Assembly (NCBI RefSeq): GCF_900113715.1 | Contig: NZ_FOQK01000018.1 | Coordinates: forward strand, 1 to 64,000 | Direction: 5' to 3' | DNA: 64,000 nt | From: Pseudoselenomonas ruminantium | Lineage (GTDB): Bacteria > Bacillota > Negativicutes > Selenomonadales > Selenomonadaceae | In this document: one piece after another, positions 1-7,401 of the stretch | Numbering within the stretch: position 1 is the first letter of the stretch | How the letters are laid out: each line of letters opens with the position of its first letter | Made by a program: the position numbers and the translations under genes | Notes under the pieces: generated by a model | The model's database searches: none | What the model saw: only the letters and a program-made list of their open reading frames with translations | What the model was told of the DNA's origin: nothing

Positions 1-2
1 AC

Positions 3-275
3 AAACTGGACGATATGGAACTGGACATGGTAACTGGTGGGGCAATAAAGCAAGCCTCTCCTACAAGCAATCCTAATCCTGAAAATCCATTTCGTAAACT
101 TATAAAAGGTTTAAAAGACTTATGGAATTGGGATAAAGAAAAACCAATGCCAAAACCGACTCCTTCTGCTCCCCCAAAACCCACCATCGACCCTGAGGAA
201 GCAAGGAGACAGTACATGAAGGAAATGAAGGACATATTGAATAAGCAGAAACCTATCACTGACACCTGGCCTTGA
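3..275 (+). CDS. C-terminal part of an unknown protein, cut by the window edge
   Basis: The reading frame is already open at base 3, so the ATG at 15 is probably internal and the gene starts left of the window; no ribosome binding site precedes that ATG. The visible part (about 90 residues) ends in a proline-rich stretch (PKPTPSAPPKPT) and a short charged helix (EEARRQYMKEMKDIL). I do not recognise the family. It lies inside the integrated element and is followed at once by a strong terminator at 292-328, which fits the last gene of an operon reading in from the left. Confidence 0.5.
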   Translation, partial: KLDDMELDMVTGGAIKQASPTSNPNPENPFRKLIKGLKDLWNWDKEKPMPKPTPSAPPKPTIDPEEARRQYMKEMKDILNKQKPITDTWP

Positions 276-291
276 CCCTGAAGAACCAGAC

Positions 292-328
292 AGAGGGCAT
301 ATCATCAGATGTGCTCTCTTTTTTTTGT
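292..328 (+). terminator. Rho-independent terminator
   Basis: Arms AGAGGGCATATC (292-303) and GATGTGCTCTCT (308-319) pair over 12 bp with two G-U pairs around a 4-base loop and run into a nine-T tract. It ends the gene that stops at 275. Confidence 0.85.
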
Positions 329-407
329 GTGCAAGGAAATTTCCTCGAATCGGAGAAAGGATTGTCCTGCTAATCTGCCGAACCTGCACGAAAAGGAGTT
401 GATTATC

Positions 408-479
408 ATGGGATTTACCGCATTGTGTGTGCTCGGTCTGTTGTTCTTTGTGGCATGGGCTACTGATGATTGGCAATAA
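408..479 (+). CDS. 23-residue hydrophobic membrane peptide
   Basis: A short frame starts with ATG at 408, preceded at good spacing by AAAAGGAG, and ends with TAA at 477-479. The product starts MGFTALCV, has a hydrophobic core LGLLFFVAWA and ends in a polar tail TDDWQ, so it could form one membrane helix. Its size and make-up resemble small phage or type I toxin-like membrane peptides, but that is only an analogy. It sits alone between the terminator at 292-328 and a non-coding stretch. The ribosome binding site is the main support. Confidence 0.45.
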   Translation: MGFTALCVLGLLFFVAWATDDWQ

Positions 480-894
480 TACCCCCGTTTTTCTGCCGTT
501 TTTCCTAGTCTAATAGTCTATTTCTGACACCTCCAGAGCATTGCCCTATGGTTGGTATACCCCTGCTGATTTTAGGTGTCGATTTTCCTGTAAGTTATCA
601 TAGTTTGGATTTGCCGTAACGCCCGTAACGCAAAAAAAGCCCCAAAAGCTGCACAGTAACACCCGTCCTGTTATCGTTGGCAACCTTTGAAGCCTTGAAA
701 TTGCTAGGCTCACGCCTAAAAATCGTTACAACTGCCACCTTATTGATAATAATTGACAATATTTCTTAATGACATTATGTCTCGATACTGTTTGTAATAA
801 TCCGTTTTCCGTTGAACATAATGCTCCATTTCGGACAATCTGATTTACGATATATGAAAATCTTGCCCCACTATAACCTAATAGTATACCTATA
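480..894. other. Gene-free stretch of the element
   Basis: I see no convincing gene on either strand. The only features are a short tandem CGTAACGC motif near 616-632, which occurs twice in a row, and general AT-richness. Short open frames here lack ribosome binding sites and recognisable products. Confidence 0.5.
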
Positions 895-1116
895 TCATTT
901 TTTAGAGCGAGTTCTACGCATAAAATATACAGGCATATCCTTACCACAATATCTGCATACTTTTGCTTCTTTCTTTATATGTTCAGCACAAAACGGACAC
1001 ACACGATAATCCTGCTCATAGTCCTTTACCAATAGCGAATGTACCAACGCTATCGGCCATAAAAAGAAAGCATAGACAAACCATAGGCAAGCGATTGGAA
1101 TGGGAGAGAAGAAATT
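895..1116 (-). pseudogene. Zinc-ribbon small membrane protein, no usable start codon (probable remnant)
   Basis: On the minus strand an open frame of 73 codons ends at a TGA at 895-897. It encodes a hydrophobic segment (IACLWFVYAFFLWPIALVHSLL) and then a double CxxC zinc ribbon, CPFC followed 11 residues later by CRYC, and a basic tail (MRRTRSKK). This layout, one membrane segment plus a rubredoxin-like zinc ribbon, is common in small phage proteins of the superinfection-immunity type. The frame has no ATG or GTG between its upstream stop (1117-1119) and the membrane segment, and no clear ribosome binding site. It is either a truncated or frameshifted remnant or it uses an unusual start such as ATT or TTG. 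Confidence 0.45.
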
Positions 1117-1267
1117 TCAAAAAAATCCTAAAATCGTCTAATTTGTCACTGCAAATATATATAAATGGGTGAAAAGTCACTGACAATATATATGGGATTG
1201 TGTTTTTTATGTTCCTAGTATGTTGGCGGTGATTTTTTTTATAGAGGTTGAGAAGGGAGGTGAAATT

Positions 1268-1465
1268 ATGACACCACAAAACGCGAGCAGGTTAGGTCGC
1301 AAGCTATGGCGCAATAGGGCGATGTATGAGCGTAGGCGCAAGTTTGGCGAAGAAGAAAATCGAATCGAGGAACTGAGGAAATCAAGATACAACTATTTTC
1401 TTGTGGACAATTTCAGAACACGGCGAGAAAACAAACAGTTAGCGCGAAAAAATAGGAGGTGTTAG
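1268..1465 (+). CDS. Small basic protein of unknown function (65 aa)
   Basis: Start chosen at ATG 1268 because GGGAGGTG lies just upstream; the longer frame to 1220 has no ribosome site. The product is very basic and arginine-rich (RRRKFGEEENRIEELRKSR), probably one or two helices, and could bind nucleic acid. It ends one base before the GTG start of the RepL-like gene, so the two are translationally coupled. This suggests a partner role in replication or copy control of the element, which is inference. No known family recognised. Confidence 0.6.
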   Translation: MTPQNASRLGRKLWRNRAMYERRRKFGEEENRIEELRKSRYNYFLVDNFRTRRENKQLARKNRRC

Positions 1466-1466
1466 A

Positions 1467-1895
1467 GTGGCGCGATATGCAAATTTAGAGACAGGCGAAA
1501 TAGAGGAAGGTGAATTAGCACGAAAAGGAGACAGGATAATTAGGAAGGAGTCTTTACAGTACATAAAATTAGGATTGCAATTTGTAAGACTCCACGAATA
1601 TCCTAAAGAGCTAACCAAAACAGAGCAGAGAGTTATGCACTATGTATTAGACCACAATCATTTAAGAGGGAAGGACAACGCTATACTAACAGGCAATAAC
1701 CATGAAATAAAAAAAGCTACTGACTTAGGTGTAGCGGCAGGAATTAAGGACAAGAGACAAGGGCGCAAGGCGGTTGAATCGTTAGTAGGAAAAGGGCTTA
1801 TAGCTAAATATGGCGGTAAATTTCATCTAAATTGGAGAATAGGCACGATTGGACAAGACACTATATTGAAGGAAATCCATAACTTATTTCAATAA
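1467..1895 (+). CDS. RepL-like winged-helix replication or regulatory protein
   Basis: 142 residues from a GTG start with AGGAGGT seven bases upstream. The middle reads like the winged-helix core of Firmicute plasmid RepL proteins: a helix ending YVLDHNHL, then a polar stretch, EIKKAT, a recognition-helix region, and a wing ending KGLIAKYGGKFHLN. The N-terminus carries the ETGEI stretch and a basic segment also seen in RepL relatives. The match is by eye, so a related phage regulator is possible. The nearly exact 19-base repeat just after the stop (1896-1947) could be its binding sites. It follows the small basic protein in one unit. Confidence 0.5.
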   Translation: MARYANLETGEIEEGELARKGDRIIRKESLQYIKLGLQFVRLHEYPKELTKTEQRVMHYVLDHNHLRGKDNAILTGNNHEIKKATDLGVAAGIKDKRQGRKAVESLVGKGLIAKYGGKFHLNWRIGTIGQDTILKEIHNLFQ

Positions 1896-1921
1896 ACGGG
1901 TTCAAACTGTACCGTTTTTTT
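1894..1921 (+). terminator. Weak terminator overlapping the RepL-like stop codon
   Basis: AAACGG (1894-1899) pairs with CCGTTT (1912-1917) around a 12-base loop, followed by T residues. The stem is short. The same sequence is one copy of the direct repeat, so it may have two roles or be an operator only. Confidence 0.4.
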
Positions 1922-1947
1922 AGCAAATACGGGTTCGAACTGTACCG
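1896..1947. repeat. Two-copy 19-bp direct repeat (iteron-like)
   Basis: ACGGGTTCAAACTGTACCG at 1896-1914 and ACGGGTTCGAACTGTACCG at 1929-1947 differ at one base and start 33 bp apart, about three helical turns. They follow the RepL-like gene directly. Spacing by whole helical turns suits protein binding on one face of the DNA. Confidence 0.55.
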
Positions 1948-2639
1948 CTTTTCAAATTGGTGTATTCCGCATGGCTGTAAGACTGAACAGCATTTTTAGG
2001 CGAGTTCGTCTCTCTGTATATTATCTATCTTAACAATTGACGTAATCTAAAACTTATAGCCGTTGTTATCTGCTCAACTTCGTTTCGCACCATTTGCAAG
2101 CAAACGGGTTTTTATTATCGAATCGGAAAAATGAGTATAGGACAAAAGGGGAGTGAGGCGTAAGCCGAATTGAGGGAGTGACCGAAGGGAAGGAGCGAAA
2201 CAATAGGACGGCGTAACCAGTAGACAGGCTGATTACTAGGCGGGGCGTGAACGAATCAGTTACCCCAAGGATAGGCGCGCAATCAAAATATAGCGCTATT
2301 ACTGGACGGGGTACGGCGCAACAAAGATTAAGCATGGCAACAGGAGAATTCTTCCGATGTGGTAAAAACATAATATGTAACCTCAATGAATCATGAGTAG
2401 GTGCTTTAGAGCCACGCATGATTGAACGAAGTGATTTAAGAGAACGCATATTTCCTGTCGAAAATGATATAGATGGAGGGGAGATAGCACCTATACATAT
2501 ATAGCTTTATGAGAACTAATGAATATGATTTTTTAATATGTTGGCATATTGAACACGTATGGCATTTATGATGGGATTGTTATATCGTTGAGATTTTTTG
2601 ATGTGCTATAGTATTTGGAAATGTAGGAGGAGTGTTTTT
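1948..2639. other. Intergenic region with a structured-looking segment at about 2090-2450
   Basis: No convincing gene. The plus strand from about 2140 to 2440 is purine-rich and full of short hairpins: GGC-GTAA-GCC with a GNRA loop near 2158, CC-GAA-GG near 2182, a CTGATT/AATCAG pairing across 2229-2259 interlocked with GGGG/CCCC (2242-2265) like a pseudoknot, and AATCATG/CATGATT across 2389-2422. A minus-strand frame of 127 codons (2066-2449) crosses it but its product is low-information and lacks a good start context. A non-coding RNA or an origin-like region is more likely. Confidence 0.3.
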
Positions 2640-3881
2640 ATGAAAAGAAAAATAACAATAGATATGGTACGAGAAGAGGCTAGAGAAAGAGGATATGAAT
2701 TATTGAGTAAGGAGTATATTAATTGTGAAACTTTATTGGCGTTTTATTGTCCTAAAGAAAATCATCGGGAATTCCAACTAACGTATCATAAATTCCATGC
2801 TGGCAGAGGATGCCAAAAATGTAGTGAAATAGAGAAATTGAAAAAGATTAGTTTGTCTTATGATAAAGTGAAAGAGTATATTGAATCGAAAGGGTATGAA
2901 TTACAGGACAAAGTTTATACTAATAATAGGGTTAAATTAAATTTAAAATGTCCAAATCCTAATCATAAACCGTTCAAAATGGCTTATGCACAATTCGCAA
3001 GTGGACAGCGGTGCCCTAAATGCTCAGGTGTGAAAAGACATACATTGGGATATGTAAAAAAATATGCTCAAGAGTATGGATATAAAGTGCTATCGAAAAA
3101 CTATACGAATAATAAACAAAAGTTGGAATTTTTGTGCCCTAAAGGACATTCGTTTCCTATGAGATTTAATGATTTTCAACAAGAGGCTAGGTGTCCGATT
3201 TGTAAGGGGAATGATTGTAGTGAACGGCAATCGTATAGCAATGATAAGGTTAAGAAAGAATTTGCAAAAGAAGGATATACGCTTTTGTCTACATATGTGC
3301 ATAGTCGTGATGAATTGGAGGTGATTTGTCCTAAGGGGCATGAGATTAAAATTAGATATAATGATTTTCAACAAGGTGTTAGATGCGACCAGTGTGTACG
3401 AGAAGGGTTAAGGGGGGGGAATAGCCCTAATTGGAAAGGGGGGAGGACTGAACTGTATCATGCATTAAGAGGGTGTGTAGAAAATTGGAAAATAGAGCAA
3501 TTTCAAGCAGCGGGAAATAGATGCGAACTTACAGGTGAAAAAACTAGCAGAAAAGATGTGTTGAATGTACATCATATAGAGGTTAGCTTTCGAGAAATAT
3601 TAGATATGGCATTTTTAGAATTGAAGTTACCGATATTAAAAAAACTAAGCGACTATTGTACGGACGAAATAATAGCGATAGAATCAGAGGTGAAAATGCT
3701 AAATAAAGAGTTTGCTGTTCCTGTGGTGATGAAAAAAAGTATTCATAGGGCTTTTCATAAGTTTTGTGGTGGCAATGATAAGCCTACTTCTTTTGAACAA
3801 TTAAAAGAATTTTGCGATATTAACAATTATATTTTCCCGAAAAGATATATAGAGAAGTTGTGTGAAAAACGTCGACAGTAA
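2640..3881 (+). CDS. HNH endonuclease with four zinc-finger-like repeats
   Basis: 413 residues; start ATG 2640 with AGGAGG upstream. Four repeats of about 55-65 residues (roughly 5-62, 72-130, 134-190, 199-253) share a helix, a GY-LL/LQ strand, a CP..H or CP.GH zinc pair, a DFQQG-like turn and a closing CxxC. The C-terminal half carries an HNH-type nuclease: CELTG at 295, the HH pair at 311-312 and IHRAFHKF near residue 386. Free-standing HNH enzymes of this build act as homing or nicking endonucleases in phages and mobile elements; the fingers probably read DNA. The gene is very AT-rich, unlike the chromosome. It is not IscB/IsrB: no RuvC domain is present. Confidence 0.75.
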   Translation: MKRKITIDMVREEARERGYELLSKEYINCETLLAFYCPKENHREFQLTYHKFHAGRGCQKCSEIEKLKKISLSYDKVKEYIESKGYELQDKVYTNNRVKLNLKCPNPNHKPFKMAYAQFASGQRCPKCSGVKRHTLGYVKKYAQEYGYKVLSKNYTNNKQKLEFLCPKGHSFPMRFNDFQQEARCPICKGNDCSERQSYSNDKVKKEFAKEGYTLLSTYVHSRDELEVICPKGHEIKIRYNDFQQGVRCDQCVREGLRGGNSPNWKGGRTELYHALRGCVENWKIEQFQAAGNRCELTGEKTSRKDVLNVHHIEVSFREILDMAFLELKLPILKKLSDYCTDEIIAIESEVKMLNKEFAVPVVMKKSIHRAFHKFCGGNDKPTSFEQLKEFCDINNYIFPKRYIEKLCEKRRQ

Positions 3882-4023
3882 GCTGATATCTATCAAAAAA
3901 ATAAAGTGATAAGGGTGTATAGATATTTTTCGATCTGGAGAACGAATAATGATAATTAACAATAGTAAAGCATAAGTGTTGAGGGATAACTTGCGTAGGT
4001 GTGATATTTACTGGTAACCAGTT

Positions 4024-4938
4024 CTACAAGCACCAGTCCAAATTATCTACTGGATTAAACTTGTCATACTGAGTTTGAATTTCCTTTTCGTTCAAGTTCA
4101 AATAACGTTTAGTCGTGGTCAAGTCAGAATGCCCCATGATTTTTTGCAAGCTGAATATATCCCCGCCGTTCATTAAGTAGGATTTAGCGAAGGTGTGCCG
4201 CCACGTATGGCAGGAAACACGCTCTCCTTGTAACCCTGACTTCTCCTTGATTCGTTTGAATATACTGTTCACCGTTGGTATGGATAACCTTGCACCGTGG
4301 ATATTCACAAAATAATATTTACTACGGATAAAAAAATTTTTGCTGTCCCTAATCTCTCTGTATTCGCCTAACGCCCTAACCACCTTCCTACCTATTGGAA
4401 TAATCCTCTGCTTGTCGCCCTTGCCTGTCACCTTAATTATGCCGTTCTCTATATCCACATCGGAAAGGAGTAGCCCGCACAACTCTGATTTTCTTATTCC
4501 TGTGCCTAACAACAATGTCAGCATTGCTTTTTCTCTTTTACTGGTAAAGCCGTACCCCTCGCACTGCTTAAACATAGCCTGCACTTCCTGCGCCGTAAAA
4601 GTTCTAGGAATTTTCTTTCCCTGCTTTGGTGATTCGATTTCGTCAGCTATACAATTAGGTATATAAGATTTCTTCTTTAAGTACCGATTCCACGCTTTTA
4701 TGGCTCTGTAACTATCATGTACGGTAACCTTCCTAACCTTCCGATTCGTCAACAACTCATTATAAAGATAACTTTGTAAGTGCTCCGCCGTTACTTCCTG
4801 CCAGTCCAACACGCCTAATTCTGCTACATATCGTGCGAAGTCCTTGCACCAATACGCATAATATTTAATTGTGTTCTCGCTCACCAGTTCCCCGCGCTTT
4901 GCCAGTAGGAAAATATCCATGCTCCTTCCTAACATCAT
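4024..4938 (-). CDS. Tyrosine recombinase (integrase) of the element
   Basis: 304 residues. An N-terminal SAM-like core-binding domain (about 10-100) is followed by the catalytic domain with the expected residues: Arg149 in GTGIRKSEL, Lys176 in the beta hairpin GKGDKQR, His244 and Arg247 in HTWRHTF, His270 in MGHSD and the nucleophile Tyr279 in KRYLNL. It catalyses site-specific integration and excision through a 3'-phosphotyrosyl intermediate. Start chosen at the first ATG, 8 bases after GGAGG; a second ATG six codons in also has a purine-rich leader but too close. It sits 279 bp from the 3' end of tRNA-Arg, the classic place for an integrase using a tRNA gene as target. Confidence 0.92.
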   Translation of the reverse strand: MMLGRSMDIFLLAKRGELVSENTIKYYAYWCKDFARYVAELGVLDWQEVTAEHLQSYLYNELLTNRKVRKVTVHDSYRAIKAWNRYLKKKSYIPNCIADEIESPKQGKKIPRTFTAQEVQAMFKQCEGYGFTSKREKAMLTLLLGTGIRKSELCGLLLSDVDIENGIIKVTGKGDKQRIIPIGRKVVRALGEYREIRDSKNFFIRSKYYFVNIHGARLSIPTVNSIFKRIKEKSGLQGERVSCHTWRHTFAKSYLMNGGDIFSLQKIMGHSDLTTTKRYLNLNEKEIQTQYDKFNPVDNLDWCL

Positions 4939-5145
4939 TTTTCATTCCTCCGATTCGTGTCCGCGTGTACCGTAAATTACTACAAATAATCCACGCTTGT
5001 TTTTTTAAGTTTTTTTCTTACCTTTTACAAGTCTTATATAGTCCCCCTCAGAAGGTGCTTGTTTTACCTATACTTGACTTGTGTTTTTGTACCACATCGA
5101 AGAAGTTAAGTAGCTCCAGTTGGGAAAGCCGTTGGCGTGAATACG

Positions 5146-5179
5146 AAAAAAGACCCCTAGTAAGTATACTAGAAGTCTT
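5146..5179 (-). terminator. Terminator downstream of tRNA-Arg
   Basis: On the minus strand AAGAC..CTAGTA pairs with TACTAG..GTCTT and ends in a T-rich run (read as the A-tract 5146-5151 on plus). It would end the tRNA-Arg transcript. Confidence 0.7.
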
Positions 5180-5216
5180 ATAAACAGCCATTTGACGTGG
5201 CTATCATATTTCAAAA

Positions 5217-5294
5217 TGGTGACCCAGGAGGGACTCGAACCCCCGACCCTTTGATTCGTAGTCAAATACTCTAATCCAGCTGAGCTACTGAGTC
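5217..5294 (-). tRNA. tRNA-Arg(ACG)
   Basis: 78 nt with an encoded CCA end. The acceptor stem GACTCAG/CTGGGTC pairs with one G-U; the anticodon loop is CTACGAA, giving anticodon ACG, which becomes ICG in bacteria. The T loop GGGTTCGAGTCCC is canonical. The 3' end faces the integrase, so this gene is the probable attachment site of the element to its left. Confidence 0.95.
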
Positions 5295-5341
5295 ATGGTT
5301 GATATTCTGTTTGCTGACCGCTATCGCAATCAACGGATATT

Positions 5342-5370
5342 ATAATATCACTGGCAGGGGGATATGTCAA
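5342..5370 (-). promoter_or_regulatory. Promoter of tRNA-Arg
   Basis: On the minus strand TTGACA (5365-5370) and TATTAT (5342-5347) are 17 bp apart, 47 bases before the mature tRNA end. Confidence 0.75.
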
Positions 5371-5551
5371 CAGGTTTTTGTGATTTATTTTAAAATTTTT
5401 TTCGATTGTTTTCTGGTGGATGCAGTTGTTGGTAAAATTATGAATATAGTTCATTTTTCTCTTTTCAGCGAAATAGTTTTCGATTATAATAAAAGAGAAC
5501 GATAATATAGAATGAGCATTAATACAAAATGCAGGCATAGTTAGGAGAGCG

Positions 5552-6172
5552 ATGGAGATGGAGGAGAAGATGGGGCGCCGGGAGCGAAAGAAAATGCTCT
5601 CTCGCCAGGCCATCCTTGCTGCGGCTGTGGAGCAGTTCAGCCACAAGGGATTCAAGGAGACTTCCGTAGCAGATATCATGAATGCCGCGGATCTGGGCAT
5701 CGGAACGTTCTACAATTACTTTCAGTCCAAGGAGGAAATCCTTGTCCAGCTGATGCAGGAAATGGTGCGCGAGGTGGCAACGGAGCTGAAGGAATTGCGC
5801 GCCCAGAACCGGCCGGCCAGAGATCTCCTGGAGGCTGGCTGCCGCATCACGGCGGCCTTCCTGGACAAGAACCGCTATGTGCTGCCGCTGTTTTTGTCGG
5901 CAGCTGACCATTCCGGCCTGCCGGAGGGGAGCGATAAGCAGACGAAGGTTCTCTCGCCAGGGTTCAAGGTGATCTTTGAGCGTATCCTGCGCGAGGGACA
6001 GGAAAAGGGCGAGGTGCGCAGTGATGTGCCGGCAGAACTTATCGCGGAGATGTTCCATTCGATTTATCAGGCGGCGGCATTCAGCAAGCTCAATATCTCG
6101 TTCCAGGAGAATGTGGCGATGAAGACGCGCCTGCTGCTGGATGGTATCCGTGCGGAGTGCGCCAACGTTTGA
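5552..6172 (+). CDS. TetR/AcrR family transcriptional regulator
   Basis: 206 residues. The N-terminal DNA-binding domain shows the TetR pattern: RQAILAAAVEQFSHKGF, then ETSVADIMNAADLGIGTFYNYFQSKEE (about residues 18-65), with GTFYNYF as recognition helix and tail. The rest is the helical ligand-binding domain, whose ligand cannot be told. TAGGAG precedes the ATG at 5552. The gene ends 40 bp before nirJ1 and shares its direction, so the regulator probably controls its own operon with nirJ1-nirJ2. A TATAAT lies at 5485-5490 without a good -35 box. Confidence 0.9.
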   Translation: MEMEEKMGRRERKKMLSRQAILAAAVEQFSHKGFKETSVADIMNAADLGIGTFYNYFQSKEEILVQLMQEMVREVATELKELRAQNRPARDLLEAGCRITAAFLDKNRYVLPLFLSAADHSGLPEGSDKQTKVLSPGFKVIFERILREGQEKGEVRSDVPAELIAEMFHSIYQAAAFSKLNISFQENVAMKTRLLLDGIRAECANV

Positions 6173-6212
6173 TTTGTGTGTGATTCAGTGTGATTTAGGA
6201 GAGTACGAAATA

Positions 6213-7400
6213 ATGATCAGTGTAACGAAGCTTTTATTTGCCCGCGATTATTTTGGCGATGGCCTGCGGTATACGAAGAATGCCCATACGATGCGCAATG
6301 GAGCAGCGGAAGGGATGGGGCCGGTCGTTGTCTGGAATTCCACGAAAACCTGCAATCTCAAATGCATGCATTGCTATATGGGCTCGGATGCGCAGAAATA
6401 TAAGGACGAGCTGACGACGGCGGAGGCCAAGAAATTCATCGATGATCTGGCAGATTTCCATGTGCCGGTACTGTTGTTTTCGGGCGGTGAGCCGCTGATC
6501 CGGCCGGATTTCTTCGAGCTGGCCGAGTACGCGCAGCAGAAAGGCGTGCGTCCGACGCTGTCGACGAATGGCACGTTGATCACCCGTGAAGTTGCGCAGC
6601 GCATCAAGGATATCGGCGTGGGATATGTCGGCATTTCCCTGGATGGCCTCAAGGATGTCAACGACAAGTTCCGCGGGGTCGAGGGGGCTTTCGAGAAAGC
6701 CATGCAGGGCATCAAGAACTGCGTGGCAGTTGGCCAGCGCGTGGGCCTGCGCTTTACCATCAACCATCACAACATCAAGGAACTCGATAATATCTTTGAC
6801 TTCATCGAGCGCGAGAACATCAATCGTGTCTGCTTCTATCATCTGGTCTATTCGGGTCGTGGCGAGCACATGGTGGATCAGGATGTGACGGCAGAGGAAT
6901 CCCGCCGGGCAATGGATACGATCATCCGCCGCACGAAGGATTTCGAGGAGCGCGGTCTTGAGAAGGAAATCCTGACCGTAGACAACCACTGCGATGGCGT
7001 CTATATGTATCTCAAGGCACTGGCTGCTGGCGAGGATAAGGTGGCTGAGCAGATCAAGAAGTATATCGCGATGAATGGTGGCAACCGTTCGGGCATCGCG
7101 TTTGGCGAGGTCGACCCGCTCGGCTATGTGCATCCGGATCAGTTCACGCAGCACCATACGTTCGGCAATGTGCGTGACCGCAAGTTCGGCGATATCTGGT
7201 CGGATGTATCCAATCCCATCATGGCTGGACTCAAAGACCGCAAGCATCTTCTCAAGGGACGCTGTGCCAAGTGCAGATGGCTGGACAACTGCAACGGCAA
7301 TTTCCGCACGCGGGCTGAGGCAGTCACGGGAGACTTCTGGGAATCTGATCCGTCCTGCTACCTCACGGATGAGGAAATCGGTCTGACGGAGGGCAAGTAA
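6213..7400 (+). CDS. nirJ1: Radical SAM protein NirJ1
   Basis: 395 residues, starting at ATG 6213 after TTAGGAG; a longer frame reaching into tetR has no ribosome site. The radical SAM motif is CNLKCMHC (CxxxCxxC), followed by LLFSGGEPL, STNGTLI and SLDG for SAM binding. The C-terminal auxiliary cluster region has CAKCRWLDNC and a later Cys. The opening ISVTKLLFARDYFGD is typical of the NirJ1 family, named for heme d1 synthesis but found in Firmicutes without cytochrome cd1, where its relatives (AhbC/AhbD) work in the siroheme-based heme pathway. It pairs with nirJ2, two bases downstream. The exact substrate is not evident from the sequence. Confidence 0.85.
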   Translation: MISVTKLLFARDYFGDGLRYTKNAHTMRNGAAEGMGPVVVWNSTKTCNLKCMHCYMGSDAQKYKDELTTAEAKKFIDDLADFHVPVLLFSGGEPLIRPDFFELAEYAQQKGVRPTLSTNGTLITREVAQRIKDIGVGYVGISLDGLKDVNDKFRGVEGAFEKAMQGIKNCVAVGQRVGLRFTINHHNIKELDNIFDFIERENINRVCFYHLVYSGRGEHMVDQDVTAEESRRAMDTIIRRTKDFEERGLEKEILTVDNHCDGVYMYLKALAAGEDKVAEQIKKYIAMNGGNRSGIAFGEVDPLGYVHPDQFTQHHTFGNVRDRKFGDIWSDVSNPIMAGLKDRKHLLKGRCAKCRWLDNCNGNFRTRAEAVTGDFWESDPSCYLTDEEIGLTEGK

Positions 7401-7401
7401 G

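Noticed and set aside
120-476. 118-codon minus-strand frame
   Set aside because: It crosses a strong terminator and two better-supported plus-strand genes and lacks a start signal.
2066-2449. 127-codon minus-strand frame in the element
   Set aside because: No ribosome site and no protein-like pattern; the plus strand shows hairpin structure instead.
2090-3881. HEARO/OMEGA RNA with an IscB/IsrB nuclease, or a group I intron with a homing nuclease
   Set aside because: The nuclease has zinc-finger repeats and no RuvC domain, and I could not find the group I core sequences, so neither known system fits.
4010-4022. Palindrome ACTGGTAACCAGT near the integrase stop as an attachment site
   Set aside because: Short, not related to the tRNA 3' end, and placed at the wrong end of the integrase gene.
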